A stretch of DNA of 64,000 nt from Noviherbaspirillum_A sp047237965 (GCF_047237965.1 NZ_JBDFLX010000001.1:3100001-3164000), one strand, 5' to 3'; positions 1-9,592 are shown, counted from the first letter of the stretch. Notes: a model not told the origin generated them from the sequence alone. Numbers and translations are program-made.

Positions 1-1195
1 CGCTGGCCAGCGCCTCGGCGATCTGGTCCTTGAAGCGGGCGATGCGCACATCGTTGACCGCTTCCACCGTCGGCAGCGTCAGCGGCGACACCGGCTGGCG
101 CGTGGCGCGCTCGATCACCCGCAGCAGGCCCTTCTCGCGCGGCGTGATGAACAGGATCGCTTCACCGCTGCGCCCGGCGCGGCCGGTGCGGCCGATGCGG
201 TGGGTATAGCTTTCCGGGTCGTGCGGCACGTCATAGTTGACCACATGGCTGATGCGCTCCACGTCCAGGCCGCGGGCGGCAACGTCGGTGGCGACCAGGA
301 TGTCGATCTTGCCGTCTTTCAGCATCTGGATGGTGCGCTCGCGCTGCTGCTGGTTGATGTCGCCGTTGATGGCGGCGGCCGAGAAGCCGCGGGCGGACAG
401 CTTGCCGGCCAGTTCCTCGGTGCCCAGCTTGGTGCGGGCGAAGATGATCATGCCGTCGAAGGTCTCGGCTTCCAGGATGCGGGTCAGCGCGTCGAGCTTC
501 TGCATGCCGCTGACCAGCCAGTAGCGCTGGCGGATGTTTTCCGCGGTGCCGGTCTTGGCGGCGATGGTGACTTCGGCCGGCTCGCGCAGATAGGTCTGGG
601 CGATGCGCCGGATGGCCGACGGCATGGTGGCCGAGAACAGCGCGGTCTGGCGCGCCTGCGGCGTTTTCTGCAGGATGGTCTCGACATCGTCGATGAAGCC
701 CATGCGCAGCATTTCGTCGGCCTCGTCCAGCACCAGGGTCTTCAGCTGCGACAGGTCCAGCGAACCCTTTTCCAGGTGATCGATGACCCGGCCCGGCGTT
801 CCCACCACCACATGCACGCCGCGGCGCAGCGCCGACAGCTGCGGGCCGTAGGCCTGGCCGCCGTAGATCGGCATCACATGAAAACCCGGAATATGGGTCG
901 CATAGCGCTGGAAGGCCTCGGCGACCTGGATCGCCAGTTCCCGCGTCGGCGCCAGCACCAGCGCCTGCGGCGCGCTCTGGCGCACGTCGAGGCGGCCGAG
1001 GATGGGCAGGGCGAAGGCGGCGGTCTTGCCGGTGCCGGTCTGGGCCTGGCCCAGCACGTCGCGGTTGGACATCAAGAGCGGAATGGTGGCGGCCTGGATC
1101 GGCGACGGCGATTCATAGCCGAGTTCGTTGAGTACGCGCAGCAGGGGTTCGCCCAGGTTCAGATCGGCAAACAGCGGGAAGGAGGTGTCGGACAT
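1..1195 (-). CDS. DEAD-box ATP-dependent RNA helicase, 3' end missing
   Basis: About 398 N-terminal residues are visible; the gene runs off the left edge. It encodes an ATP-dependent RNA helicase of the DEAD-box family, which unwinds structured RNA in ribosome assembly, mRNA decay or cold adaptation. In order one sees a Q motif (SPIQAATIPLL), the ATP-binding loop AQTGTGKT near residue 50, PTREL, the DEAD box (LDEADEM) near 155, the SAT motif, and the second RecA lobe with HRIGRTGRAGR near 330. The start is the ATG at 1193-1195, giving MSDTSFPLF. The C-terminal extension that would separate DeaD/CsdA from RhlE-type helicases is outside the window, so the subfamily is open; the sequence most resembles DeaD. 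The 145 bp upstream separate it from the ABC transporter operon read in the same direction. Confidence 0.93.
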   Translation of the reverse strand, partial: MSDTSFPLFADLNLGEPLLRVLNELGYESPSPIQAATIPLLMSNRDVLGQAQTGTGKTAAFALPILGRLDVRQSAPQALVLAPTRELAIQVAEAFQRYATHIPGFHVMPIYGGQAYGPQLSALRRGVHVVVGTPGRVIDHLEKGSLDLSQLKTLVLDEADEMLRMGFIDDVETILQKTPQARQTALFSATMPSAIRRIAQTYLREPAEVTIAAKTGTAENIRQRYWLVSGMQKLDALTRILEAETFDGMIIFARTKLGTEELAGKLSARGFSAAAINGDINQQQRERTIQMLKDGKIDILVATDVAARGLDVERISHVVNYDVPHDPESYTHRIGRTGRAGRSGEAILFITPREKGLLRVIERATRQPVSPLTLPTVEAVNDVRIARFKDQIAEALAS

Positions 1196-1279
1196 GGCGG
1201 AACTCACGGATTTCTTTGACGCGGTGAAAAAACAAGGGGCGTAGTCTACTCTGTTGCGGCGGCGGGCAAGCGTTTTATC

Positions 1280-1298
1280 GGCGGCGCAGCGCGCCGCC
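1280..1298 (-). terminator. GC-rich hairpin after the peptide ABC operon
   Basis: A perfect 8-bp stem with a 3-nt loop (GGCGGCGC/GCGCCGCC) lies 43 bp downstream of the last ABC transporter gene and upstream of the helicase. No T run follows on the minus strand, so this may be only a weak terminator or an mRNA-stabilising hairpin. Confidence 0.35.
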
Positions 1299-1340
1299 GG
1301 GCCATTGCAGCGCCGGGGAAGCCGGACCGCCCGGCGCCAT

Positions 1341-2279
1341 TCAGGGCAGACCGGCGCAGTAGTGCCCCGGTTCCACTTCCCGCAACACAGTGTCGGCCTG
1401 GTCAAACCGCGCCGGCTCCAGCGCCGGCACGTAGGTGATCTTGCCCACTTCCATCTTGGGCGCCGCCGCCAGCAGCGCCTGGGTGTAGGGATGGCGCGGA
1501 TCGCCGTACACCGCCTCGGTCGGCCCGAGTTCGACGATGCGCCCGCGCAGCATGATGGCAACCCGGTCGGCCACGTGGCGCACCACGGTCAGGTCGTGGC
1601 TGATGAAGATCGATGTCAGCCGCAGTTCCTGGCGCAGCCGCATGAACAGGTTCAGCACCTGGGCCTGGATCGACACGTCCAGCGCCGCCACCGCCTCGTC
1701 GCAGATCAGCATGTCCGGCTGCACCGCCAGCGCCCGCGCAATGCCGATGCGGGCCCGCTGCCCGCCCGAGAACTGGTGCGGGAAGCGCTGCATCAGGGTT
1801 GCATCCAGCCCGACCTGGCGCATCAGGGCGCCCACGTGCTCGCGCTGCAGCTGGCGTTCCACCAGGCCGTGCGCCACCGGTGCCTCGCCGATGATGTCCA
1901 CTACCCGCATGCGCGGATTGAGCGAGGCATACGGATCCTGGAAAATCATCTGGATCGCCAGCCGGGCGCGCCGCTTGTCGGCGGCGTTCATCGCATCCAT
2001 GTCGGCGCCCTTCCACCAGCGCGAGCCGGCGGAGGGCGCGTGCAGGCCGGCGGCGATGCGTCCCAGCGTGGACTTGCCGGAGCCGGACTCGCCCACCAGC
2101 CCCAGCACCTCGCCCGGCGCCACCGACAGGCTGACCTGGTCCACCGCCTGGGTCACATGGCCGTGCGCCGGCGCGCCCAGCAGGCGGGCAAGGCGCTCGG
2201 CCAGGTCGGGCGCGCGCTCGAAGCGCTTGCTGACCTCGCGCAGCTCCAGCAGCGGCGCGGCATGCATGGGCGGCGTCAT
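1341..2279 (-). CDS. Oligopeptide/dipeptide ABC transporter ATP-binding protein (DppF/OppF type)
   Basis: This 312-residue protein is the second ATPase of a peptide-type ABC importer; it hydrolyses ATP at the cytoplasmic face to drive uptake. Visible are the Walker A loop GESGSGKST, the Q-loop region (IFQDPYASLNPRM), the signature FSGGQRARIGIARAL, a Walker B with the OppF-like variant CDEAVAALDVS, the H-loop ISHDL, and the C-terminal HPYTQALL segment typical of the peptide-transport subfamily. The start ATG overlaps the TGA of the preceding ATPase gene by 4 bp (ATGA), so the two are probably translationally coupled. It is the last gene of the five-gene operon. The solute cannot be told from the ATPase; peptides, nickel or glutathione are all possible for this family. 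Confidence 0.92.
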   Translation of the reverse strand: MTPPMHAAPLLELREVSKRFERAPDLAERLARLLGAPAHGHVTQAVDQVSLSVAPGEVLGLVGESGSGKSTLGRIAAGLHAPSAGSRWWKGADMDAMNAADKRRARLAIQMIFQDPYASLNPRMRVVDIIGEAPVAHGLVERQLQREHVGALMRQVGLDATLMQRFPHQFSGGQRARIGIARALAVQPDMLICDEAVAALDVSIQAQVLNLFMRLRQELRLTSIFISHDLTVVRHVADRVAIMLRGRIVELGPTEAVYGDPRHPYTQALLAAAPKMEVGKITYVPALEPARFDQADTVLREVEPGHYCAGLP

Positions 2280-3259
2280 CGTCCCTGCTCCTCGAACACG
2301 GGATGAAAGCAGCGCCAGCCATGGCTGCCGTCTTCATACATGGGCGGTGGCGTGGCGCAGATGTCGGTGGCGCGTGGACAGCGGTCGCGGAAGCGGCAGC
2401 CGGACGGCGCCGTCAGCGGCGACGGCGCCATGCCATTGATCTGGGCCAGCGGCCGGCCGCGCGGATTGCGCGACGGCGCCGAGGCAATCAGGGCCCGCGT
2501 ATAGGGATGGCGCGGCGTCTCCAGCACTTCCCGTACCGTGCCCTGCTCCACCAGCTGGCCGGCATACATCACGGCCACGGTGTCGGCCAGGCCGGCCACC
2601 ACCGCCAGGTCGTGGGTAATCCAGACCAGCGCGCTGCCGGACTCGCGGCACAACGTCTGCATCTCGTACAGGATCTGGTTCTGGGTGGTGACGTCGAGCG
2701 CGGTGGTGGGCTCGTCGCAGATGATCAGGTCGGGCTTGTTCAGGAGCGCGATGGCGATCGCCACCCGCTGCCGCATGCCGCCGGAAAACTGGTGCGGATA
2801 GGCCAAGAGCCGCTCGTCGGGCGCGGCGATGCCGACCCGCGCCAGGCCGTCGCGCGCCATCTCGCGCGCCCGCTGCTTGCCCACCGGATGATGCGCCAGC
2901 ACCGCTTCCATCATCTGGGTATCGATGCGCAGCACCGGATTCAGGGTCATCATCGGGTCCTGGAAGATCATCGCGATGCGCTCGCCGCGCAGTTTGCGCA
3001 TGTCCTGCGCCGGCAGCCCGGCCAGTTCGCGGCCGTTGAGACGGATGCTGTCTGCCATCACGCGGCCGGGCGGATCGACCAGGGCCATGATGGAATAGCC
3101 CGTCATCGACTTGCCGGAGCCGGATTCGCCGACCAGCCCCATGATCTGGCCGCGCGCCACCGTGAAGGACACGTCGTCGACCGCCCTGACCACGCCAGCC
3201 GCGGTGGCGAATTCGGTGCGCAGGTGTTCCACTGCCAGCACGGGTTCTTCCATCGTCAT
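2276..3259 (-). CDS. Oligopeptide/dipeptide ABC transporter ATP-binding protein (DppD/OppD type)
   Basis: This 327-residue ATPase pairs with the downstream DppF-type subunit. It shows Walker A GESGSGKSM, the Q-loop (IFQDPMMTLNPV), the signature FSGGMRQRVAIAIAL, Walker B ICDEPTTALDV, the switch histidine ITHDL, and a C-terminal extension with a Cys-containing block (GCRFRDRCPRATDIC) that is standard in DppD/OppD proteins. The start chosen is the ATG at 3257-3259 (MTMEEPVLAVEHL), which overlaps the permease TGA as ATGA; a second in-frame ATG lies two codons on. Reading further upstream in this frame only runs through the permease gene in the wrong frame. It is coupled at both ends to its operon neighbours. 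Confidence 0.92.
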   Translation of the reverse strand: MTMEEPVLAVEHLRTEFATAAGVVRAVDDVSFTVARGQIMGLVGESGSGKSMTGYSIMALVDPPGRVMADSIRLNGRELAGLPAQDMRKLRGERIAMIFQDPMMTLNPVLRIDTQMMEAVLAHHPVGKQRAREMARDGLARVGIAAPDERLLAYPHQFSGGMRQRVAIAIALLNKPDLIICDEPTTALDVTTQNQILYEMQTLCRESGSALVWITHDLAVVAGLADTVAVMYAGQLVEQGTVREVLETPRHPYTRALIASAPSRNPRGRPLAQINGMAPSPLTAPSGCRFRDRCPRATDICATPPPMYEDGSHGWRCFHPVFEEQGR

Positions 3260-4158
3260 ACTCCCTGCAGCCTTGGATTGAGCACGTCGCGCAACTGGTC
3301 CGCCACCAGGTTGATGGCAGCCACCGTCAAGAGCAGCGCGAGGCCGGGATAGAAGCTGATCCAGTAGGTGCCCGAGAGCAGGTACTGGAAGCCGTTGGAA
3401 ATCAAAAGGCCCAGCGACGGCTCGGTGACGGGCAGGCCCAGGCCGAGGAAGGACAGCGTGGCTTCCAGCGAAATCGCGGAAGCCACCTGCAGCGCGGCGA
3501 TCACGATCAGCGGCGGCAGGCAGTTGGGCAGCAGGTGGCGCAGCACGATGCGCGCCGGCGACAGCCCGAGGCCGGCCGCGGCTTCCATGTATTCCTTGCC
3601 GCGCTCGACCAGCGCGGCGCTGCGCGCGGTGCGGGCATAGTAGGCCCACTGCACCGCGATCAGCGCGACGATGATCTTGCCCACGCCGGGCCCGGACACG
3701 GCCAGGAGCACCAGCGCGATCAGGATGGGCGGAAAGGACAGCTGGATGTCGGCCACCCGCATGATCAGGCTGTCGACGCGGCCGCCGGCGTAACCCGCCA
3801 GCAGGCCCAGCGCCAGGCCGATCACCAGCGCCACCGCGGTGCTGGCGAAACCCACGGCAATCGAAATGCGCAGGCCGTACAGGATGGCCGACAGCATGTC
3901 GCGACCCTGCTCGTCGGTGCCCATCAGGTAATGCATGCGGCCATCGCCGGAGCGGGTGCCGGGCGCCAGGCGCGAATCCATGATGTCCAGCGCCATCAGG
4001 TCGTAGGGGTTCTGCGGCGCCAGCAGCGGCGCGCACAGCGCGGCCAGGATCAGCAGCAGCAGCACCGCGCTGGCCGCGGCGGCGATGCGGCTGGCGAAAT
4101 AGGCGCGGGCGAATCGCACCAGCGGCGTGTCGGGCTGGCGCACCATGCGGGTCATCAT
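3256..4158 (-). CDS. Peptide-type ABC transporter permease (DppC type)
   Basis: This 300-residue inner-membrane permease is the DppC-like half of the translocation channel. It has the expected N-terminal transmembrane segment (residues about 25-50), the periplasmic loop with HYLMGTDEQGRDMLS, and five further hydrophobic segments. The cytoplasmic EAA-type loop (EYMEAAAGLGLSPARIVLRH) contacts the ATPases, and the conserved ATLSFLGLGL lies near the C-terminus. The start is the first of two adjacent ATGs (4156-4158), overlapping the upstream permease stop as ATGA. Length and topology are normal for the family. Confidence 0.92.
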   Translation of the reverse strand: MMTRMVRQPDTPLVRFARAYFASRIAAAASAVLLLLILAALCAPLLAPQNPYDLMALDIMDSRLAPGTRSGDGRMHYLMGTDEQGRDMLSAILYGLRISIAVGFASTAVALVIGLALGLLAGYAGGRVDSLIMRVADIQLSFPPILIALVLLAVSGPGVGKIIVALIAVQWAYYARTARSAALVERGKEYMEAAAGLGLSPARIVLRHLLPNCLPPLIVIAALQVASAISLEATLSFLGLGLPVTEPSLGLLISNGFQYLLSGTYWISFYPGLALLLTVAAINLVADQLRDVLNPRLQGV

Positions 4159-5129
4159 CGGGCGTCCCCCAGCCGCACGCGCGGATCGAGCAGCGAGTAC
4201 AGCACGTCCACCACCAGGTTGATGACGATGAACAGCGTCACGATCAGCATCAGGTAGGCCACGATCACCGGCCGGTCCAGCACGCGGATCGAATCGATGA
4301 TCAGCTTGCCCATGCCGGGCCAGGCGAACACGGTCTCCGTGACGATGGCGAACGCGATCAGCGAGCCGAACTGCAGGGCCAGCACGGTGACGATCGGGAT
4401 CAGGATGTTCTTCAGCACATGCACGCCAATGATGCGGCCATTCGACAGACCCTTGGCGCGGGCGAAGCGCACATAGTCCTGCTGCAGCGCCTCCTGCGCG
4501 CCGGCGCGGGTCAGGCGGATCACCAGCGCGATGTTGAACAGCGACAGGTTCAGCGCCGGCAGCAGCAGGTGCCGCAGGCCGTCCCAGGTCAGGAAGCTCA
4601 GCGGCACGCCCAGCACGTCGACCGTCTCGCCGCGGCCGCTGGACGGCAGCCAGCCCAGCTTCACCGCGAACACCATGATCAGCATCAGCCCGACCCAGAA
4701 GGTTGGCAGGGAAAAGCCCAGCACCGAGACCGTCATGATGGTCTTGCCGGCCAGGCTGCGCGGCTTCAGGCCGGCCAGGAGGCCCAGCGGTATGCCCAGC
4801 CCCACCGACAGCAGCATGGCCGACACCGCCAGCTCCATCGTGGCTGGAAAGCGTTCCAGGATCAGCGCCAGCGCCGGCGTGGAAAAGGCAAACGAGCGGC
4901 CCAGGTTGCCGCCGGCGGCGTTCTGCAGGAACAGCAGGTACTGGCGCCACAGCGGCTGGTCGAGGCCGAAGGCGGCGACGATGCGGGCGCGTTCGGCCTG
5001 GTTGGCGTCGGGGCTGATCAGGATATCGACCGGGTTGCCGATGGCATAGACGCCGGCGAATACCAGGAGCGACATCACCAGCAGCACCAGCACGCTCTGC
5101 AGCAGGCGGCGTATCAGGAAAATCAGCAT
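4155..5129 (-). CDS. Peptide-type ABC transporter permease (DppB type)
   Basis: This 324-residue inner-membrane protein is the DppB-like permease. It begins with the typical MLIFLIRRLLQSVLVLL membrane anchor, continues through the periplasmic domain containing GLDQPLWRQY and LGRSFAF, and has the cytoplasmic coupling loop (DYVRFARAKGLSNGRIIGVH) and the C-terminal block ETVFAWPGMGKL seen in peptide permeases. The gene starts 3 bp after the stop of the binding-protein gene and overlaps the next permease by 4 bp. Together with DppC-like, DppD-like and DppF-like subunits this makes a complete importer. Confidence 0.93.
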   Translation of the reverse strand: MLIFLIRRLLQSVLVLLVMSLLVFAGVYAIGNPVDILISPDANQAERARIVAAFGLDQPLWRQYLLFLQNAAGGNLGRSFAFSTPALALILERFPATMELAVSAMLLSVGLGIPLGLLAGLKPRSLAGKTIMTVSVLGFSLPTFWVGLMLIMVFAVKLGWLPSSGRGETVDVLGVPLSFLTWDGLRHLLLPALNLSLFNIALVIRLTRAGAQEALQQDYVRFARAKGLSNGRIIGVHVLKNILIPIVTVLALQFGSLIAFAIVTETVFAWPGMGKLIIDSIRVLDRPVIVAYLMLIVTLFIVINLVVDVLYSLLDPRVRLGDAR

Positions 5130-5132
5130 GGA

Positions 5133-6698
5133 TTACAGCGGCCGGACCTGGTGCGCGAAGGTGAATTCATCGACCCGGCCCGGATACACCAGGCCGCGCC
5201 GCATGGCCCAGCTGGCGTACTGGTGATGCAGCGGAATCACCGCCTTCTCATCCAGCGCCAGCGCCGCCGCGTCCTTCGCAAAGGCTTCGCGCTTGCTCTC
5301 GTCGACCGAGGACAGCGCCGAGCGCACCAGCTCATCCACCTTGGGATTGCTGTAATGGCCCCAGTTCCAGGTGCCCCAGCCGGTGTCGGGATTGCGGGTG
5401 CCGACGAGGGTGCGCAGGCCGAAGTCGCCGGCCAGCGTGCCCCAGCCCAAGAGCGCCATGCTGAATTCGCCGGCGCGCGCCTTGCTGAAGTACACCGACA
5501 GCGGCAGCGTCTGCACCTTGGCCTGGATGCCGATGCGGGTCAGGAACTGGGCCACGGTCTGCACCACCCGCTCGTCGTTGATGTAGCGGTTGTTGGGGCC
5601 GTGCAGCGTCAGGCCGAAGCCCTGCGGATAGCCGGCCTCGGCCAGCAGCTTCTTCGCGCCTTCCGGGTCGTAGGTTTCCACCGGCAGCGCGGCGTTGTAG
5701 CCGAAGATGCCGGGCGCGACGATGTTCGAGGCTGGCACCGCCAGGCCTTCCATGGTGCGCGCCGCCATCGCCCGGCGGTCGATCGCCTTCGAGATCGCCT
5801 GGCGCACCCGCACGTCTGCTAGCGGATTCTTCTCCAGCGGCTTGCCGGCGCGGTCGGTGACGAAGGGCGAGGCATGCTGCTGCTGGTCGAGGTGCCAGAA
5901 GATGGTGCGCCACGAGGTTTTCTGCTCCAGCGTGAATTTTGGATTGGTCTTCAGCTTGGCAAGGTCGGCGGTGGGCACGGTCTCGATCAGGTCGACGTCG
6001 CCGGCCAAGAGCGCCGCCAGCCGCGGCGCGCTGGCGCTGATGATGCGGAAGGTGACCTTGTCCCAGGCCGGCTTGGTGCCCCAGTACTGGTCGTTGCGCG
6101 CCAGTTCGACCCGGTCGCCGCGGGCGAAACTGACGAACTTGAACGGGCCGGTGCCGACCAGCGCGCGGCCGCTGTTGAAGTCTTCGGTGCCGGCATTCTG
6201 CGCCGCCTTCTTCGACACGATGAAGACCGAGCTCATGTCCAGCGGTAGCGGCCCGTAGGGCGTGGCGGTCTTGAGCTGCACGGTGTAGGGGTCGAGCGCC
6301 TTCTTGGCCACGATCTGGCGGGTATAGCTGGTAAATGGCCCGGGGCTGGCGGTCAGCGTGGCTGGCCGGTCCAGCGAGAACAGCACATCGTCGGCCGTCA
6401 TCTCGCTGCCGTCATGGAATTTCACGCCGCGACGAAGCTTGAATTCCCAGGTGGTGTCGTCCACCGCGCGCCAGGACGTGGCCAGGCCGGCGATCAGCTT
6501 GCCGTTGGCGTCGACCAGCACCAGCGTGTCGAACAGGTGGCTGGACAGGCTGATGTTGGGCGCGATGTTCAGGTAATGCGGGTCGAGCGAGGAGACGTCG
6601 GCCGCCAGGCCGATCTTCAGGTCGGCGGCAAGGGCGCTGGCTGCCATCAGGCTGGCCGCAAGCAGGGCGATGCGCAGTTTCCGTGCTGTTTTCTGCAT
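5133..6698 (-). CDS. Peptide-type ABC transporter periplasmic substrate-binding protein (SBP family 5)
   Basis: The 521-residue product is the periplasmic solute receptor of the operon and its first gene. A signal peptide is visible (MQKTARKLRIALLAASLMAASALA, with cleavage likely after ALA). The mature protein has the family-5 hallmarks: DPHYLNIAPN near the start, YTVQLKTATPYGPL, ARNDQYWGTKPAWDKV, and the lid region with RQAISKAIDRRAMA. The start at 6696-6698 was chosen because it gives a proper signal peptide; the frame stays open further upstream but the added residues do not look like a leader. Binding specificity cannot be read from the sequence; no peptidase, nickel or glutathione gene lies next to it. 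Confidence 0.92.
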   Translation of the reverse strand: MQKTARKLRIALLAASLMAASALAADLKIGLAADVSSLDPHYLNIAPNISLSSHLFDTLVLVDANGKLIAGLATSWRAVDDTTWEFKLRRGVKFHDGSEMTADDVLFSLDRPATLTASPGPFTSYTRQIVAKKALDPYTVQLKTATPYGPLPLDMSSVFIVSKKAAQNAGTEDFNSGRALVGTGPFKFVSFARGDRVELARNDQYWGTKPAWDKVTFRIISASAPRLAALLAGDVDLIETVPTADLAKLKTNPKFTLEQKTSWRTIFWHLDQQQHASPFVTDRAGKPLEKNPLADVRVRQAISKAIDRRAMAARTMEGLAVPASNIVAPGIFGYNAALPVETYDPEGAKKLLAEAGYPQGFGLTLHGPNNRYINDERVVQTVAQFLTRIGIQAKVQTLPLSVYFSKARAGEFSMALLGWGTLAGDFGLRTLVGTRNPDTGWGTWNWGHYSNPKVDELVRSALSSVDESKREAFAKDAAALALDEKAVIPLHHQYASWAMRRGLVYPGRVDEFTFAHQVRPL

Positions 6699-6876
6699 GG
6701 TTTCTCTGGAATGACGGCGCAGGGCGCCGAGGTTGCTCATGGGTTGGCAATGATATACGGCGCACCGGATTCGGGTTTGCGCATACTTTGGGGCAGAACT
6801 TATTGCCTGCTGCCTGGCTCTGACTTGACTGAGCGACATCACTCATCACTCAGCACCCAGCCTAAGGAGAGGCATT

Positions 6877-7500
6877 ATGACAACGATTATCGCAGGCAGG
6901 TTCGAATTGCAGGACGATGCGCAGCGCGCCGCCGCTGAACTGGCGCGCGCCGGCTTTCCGGCCGACCGCATCAGCGTGTTTTATGTCAGCCCGGCCGGCC
7001 AGCATGACCAGACGCCGATCGGCGGCGACCGCGACCAGTCGCCCGGCGCCGAAGGCACCGGCCGCGGCAACGCGGCCGGCATCGCCGCCGGCGGCGCGAT
7101 CGGCGCCGCGGTGGGCGCGGTCACCGCGCCCCTGACCGGACCGATCGGCGCCATCACCGGCGCCTTTGTCGGCGGTCACGTGGGCCAGCTGGTCGGCGCG
7201 ATGGGCGCCACCAAGGACGACGGCAACGACGCCGACGAAAACCGCATCCCGGTGCGCCAGGCAGGCATGCTGGTGGCGGTGGAAGCCGCGGGCGCCCAGG
7301 ACCGGGCGGCGGACGCCCTGCGCGCGCTGGGCGCGGCCGACCTGGAAATCGGCGAGGGCAATATCGTTGCCGGCGACTGGCAGGATTTCGACCCGGTGGC
7401 ACCGCCGCGCTTCTTCGACCAGCAGACCCGCACGGCCGACCGGCCGCATGCGGAAGGCGCCGGACCGGCGCCGGGCACGGGTCCGGACATCAACCGCTAG
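6877..7500 (+). CDS. Glycine-zipper, general-stress-type protein of unknown function
   Basis: A 207-residue protein preceded by a strong ribosome-binding site (AAGGAGAGGCATT before the ATG). The first 45 residues (GRFELQDDAQRAAAELARAGFPADRISVFYV) resemble the small alpha/beta domain of general-stress proteins such as YflT/17M. Residues about 65-110 are a Gly/Ala-rich stretch with GxxxG spacing (IAAGGAIGAAVGAV), a glycine zipper that could insert in or oligomerise at a membrane. A second alpha/beta half follows (MLVAVEAAGAQDRAADALRALGAADLEI), so the protein looks like two related halves around the zipper. The tail is acidic and Pro-rich. It is divergent from the ABC operon and convergent with priA. 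The function is not known; a role in envelope stress is a guess from the domain type. Confidence 0.8.
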   Translation: MTTIIAGRFELQDDAQRAAAELARAGFPADRISVFYVSPAGQHDQTPIGGDRDQSPGAEGTGRGNAAGIAAGGAIGAAVGAVTAPLTGPIGAITGAFVGGHVGQLVGAMGATKDDGNDADENRIPVRQAGMLVAVEAAGAQDRAADALRALGAADLEIGEGNIVAGDWQDFDPVAPPRFFDQQTRTADRPHAEGAGPAPGTGPDINR

Positions 7501-7564
7501 AAGCCTGCACGACAGCAGGCGCAGCGAGGGACGGCCGCACTGGCCGCCTCCCTTGCCGTTGCGT

Positions 7565-9592
7565 TCAGATATCCACGGGGTCGACTTCCAGCGACCATCT
7601 GGCCCGCGTCTTTATCTCCCTCAGGGCCTCCATCCATACCTTCAGAAACGCCTGCAGCGCCGGCCGCGAGGCCGATTCCAGCAGCAGCTGCGCACGGTCG
7701 ACATTGGCCACCCGGGTCATGGTCATCGGGATCGGGTCGTTGATCACGATGCCCGGATGCTCGACGCAGGTCGCCGCCTGCTGCAGGAAGTTCAGCGCAA
7801 TCTCCAGTTCCCTCGCTTCGGCCCGCAGCAGCGCCTGGAACAGGAAAGGCGGCAGGCCGGCCATCTGTCGTTCTTCCAGCAGCGCGTCGGCGAAGCGGTC
7901 ATAGTCATGCGCCATCAGCGCCGCATACAGCGGGTGCTGCGGATAACGGGTCTGGATCAGCACCTCGCTGGCGCTGCCGCCCTCCTTCTGCGCGGCACGG
8001 CCGGCGCGTCCCGACACCTGCATCAACTGCGCGAACAGCCGCTCGCTGGCCCGGTAGTCATGCGAGAACAGCGCCGTGTCCGGGTTCAGGATGCCCACCA
8101 GCGTCAGGTTTTTGAAATCATGGCCCTTGGCCACCATCTGGGTGCCGACCAGGATATCCACCTCGCCGTTATGCACGCTGTCGAATGCGGCCTGGGCGCT
8201 GCCTTTCCTGCGGGTGGAGTCGGCGTCGATGCGCAGAATGCGGGCCGTCGGGAACACTATCTGCAGGTTTTCCTCCACGCGCTGGGTGCCACGCCCCAGC
8301 GGCTGCAGGTCGACATTGCCGCAGGTCGGGCAGGAACGCGGTATGCGCAGCTCCAGGCTGCAGTGGTGGCAGCGCAGCCGGTGCTCCGGCCGGTGCAGCA
8401 CCATGAAGGCGGTGCAGCGGATGCAATTGCTGACCCAGCCGCAGGCATCGCAATTGAGCACCGGCGCATAGCCGCGCCGGTTCAGGAACAGCAGCGACTG
8501 CTCGCCGCGTTCCAGGCGCCGCTTCACTGCCGACACCAGCGTGGAGGTCAGCCCCTCGGCCGGCTTGTCGCGCTCCATGTCGATTAACCGTATCGCCGGC
8601 AGCACCGCGTCCTGCACCGCCCGCTCGCGCAGTTCCAGCCGGCGATAGCGGCCGGACTGGGCATGGTGCCAGCTCTCCAGCGACGGCGTGGCCGAGCCCA
8701 GCACCACCGGGATGCCGAGCTGGCGGGCGCGCCACACCGCCAGGTCTCGCGCCGAATAGCGCAGGCCTTCCTGCTGCTTGTAGGAAGGATCGTGCTCCTC
8801 GTCGATGATGATGAGCTTCAGACGCGGCAGCGACGCCAGCACCGCCAGCCGCGTGCCGAGCACGATGCTGGCCCGGCCCAGATGCGCCGTCAGCCAGTTG
8901 AGCATGCGCTCGCCCTCCGCCAGGCCGCTGTGCAGCGTCGCCACCACCAGGCCCGGAAAACGCGCCCGGATATTGGATTCGAGCTGGGGCGTCAGATTGA
9001 TCTCGGGAATCATGATCAGCACCTGCGCATCCGGCTCCCGGGCCAGGATACGCGCCGTGGCCTGCAGGTACACCTCGGTCTTGCCGCTGCCGGTGACGCC
9101 ATACAGCAGTGCGGGCGCAAAACCGCTGGCTTGTGCAATGCTGTCGGCCGCCTCGCGCTGGGACGCATTCAGGGTCGGCACGCCAGCCGGCGTCGCATCG
9201 GCCACCGGGGTGTGCTGCGCAAGTTTCTTCAGCGCCCGGTCCAGCGAGACCGGGTTTTCCGCGCGCAGGTTCTTGGGCACGCCAGGCACCGCCACTTCCC
9301 CCAGTGGACGCTGGTAATACGCCGCCGCAAAGCGGCACAGATCCATCCACTGCGCCGACAGCGGCGCAAGCTGGCTGCGCACGGCCAGGGCCGACTTCAG
9401 CTTTTCCGGCGGCAGTTCGGTGCTGTCGGCAATATCGACGATCAGCCCCATCACCTCGCGGCGGCCGAAAGGCACGAGCGCGAACTGGCCTGGCAGGGGC
9501 TCCGGCATCGCCTCTTCCACTGTCCAGCCATAGTCGAAGAGGAAGTCAAGAGGGGTATCGAGCGCTACTTTGAGTATCCTGAAACGAGCCAC
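7565..9592 (-). CDS. priA: Primosomal protein N' (replication restart helicase PriA)
   Basis: The 675-residue product is the PriA helicase, which recognises stalled forks and D-loops and reloads the replicative helicase. The N-terminal DNA-binding part begins ARFRILKVALDTPLDFLFDY. Walker A is GVTGSGKTEVY near residue 165 and the helicase box is IIDEEHDPSYKQQEG. Two zinc sites are seen as paired Cys motifs between about residues 380 and 425 (CDACGW, CIRC, CHHC, CPTCG), followed by GRGTQRVEE and the C-terminal lobe GRAGR. The start codon is GTG (9590-9592); no strong ribosome-binding site is visible. The spacer upstream carries DnaA-box-like sequences, so a link between DnaA and priA expression is possible. 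Confidence 0.96.
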   Translation of the reverse strand: MARFRILKVALDTPLDFLFDYGWTVEEAMPEPLPGQFALVPFGRREVMGLIVDIADSTELPPEKLKSALAVRSQLAPLSAQWMDLCRFAAAYYQRPLGEVAVPGVPKNLRAENPVSLDRALKKLAQHTPVADATPAGVPTLNASQREAADSIAQASGFAPALLYGVTGSGKTEVYLQATARILAREPDAQVLIMIPEINLTPQLESNIRARFPGLVVATLHSGLAEGERMLNWLTAHLGRASIVLGTRLAVLASLPRLKLIIIDEEHDPSYKQQEGLRYSARDLAVWRARQLGIPVVLGSATPSLESWHHAQSGRYRRLELRERAVQDAVLPAIRLIDMERDKPAEGLTSTLVSAVKRRLERGEQSLLFLNRRGYAPVLNCDACGWVSNCIRCTAFMVLHRPEHRLRCHHCSLELRIPRSCPTCGNVDLQPLGRGTQRVEENLQIVFPTARILRIDADSTRRKGSAQAAFDSVHNGEVDILVGTQMVAKGHDFKNLTLVGILNPDTALFSHDYRASERLFAQLMQVSGRAGRAAQKEGGSASEVLIQTRYPQHPLYAALMAHDYDRFADALLEERQMAGLPPFLFQALLRAEARELEIALNFLQQAATCVEHPGIVINDPIPMTMTRVANVDRAQLLLESASRPALQAFLKVWMEALREIKTRARWSLEVDPVDI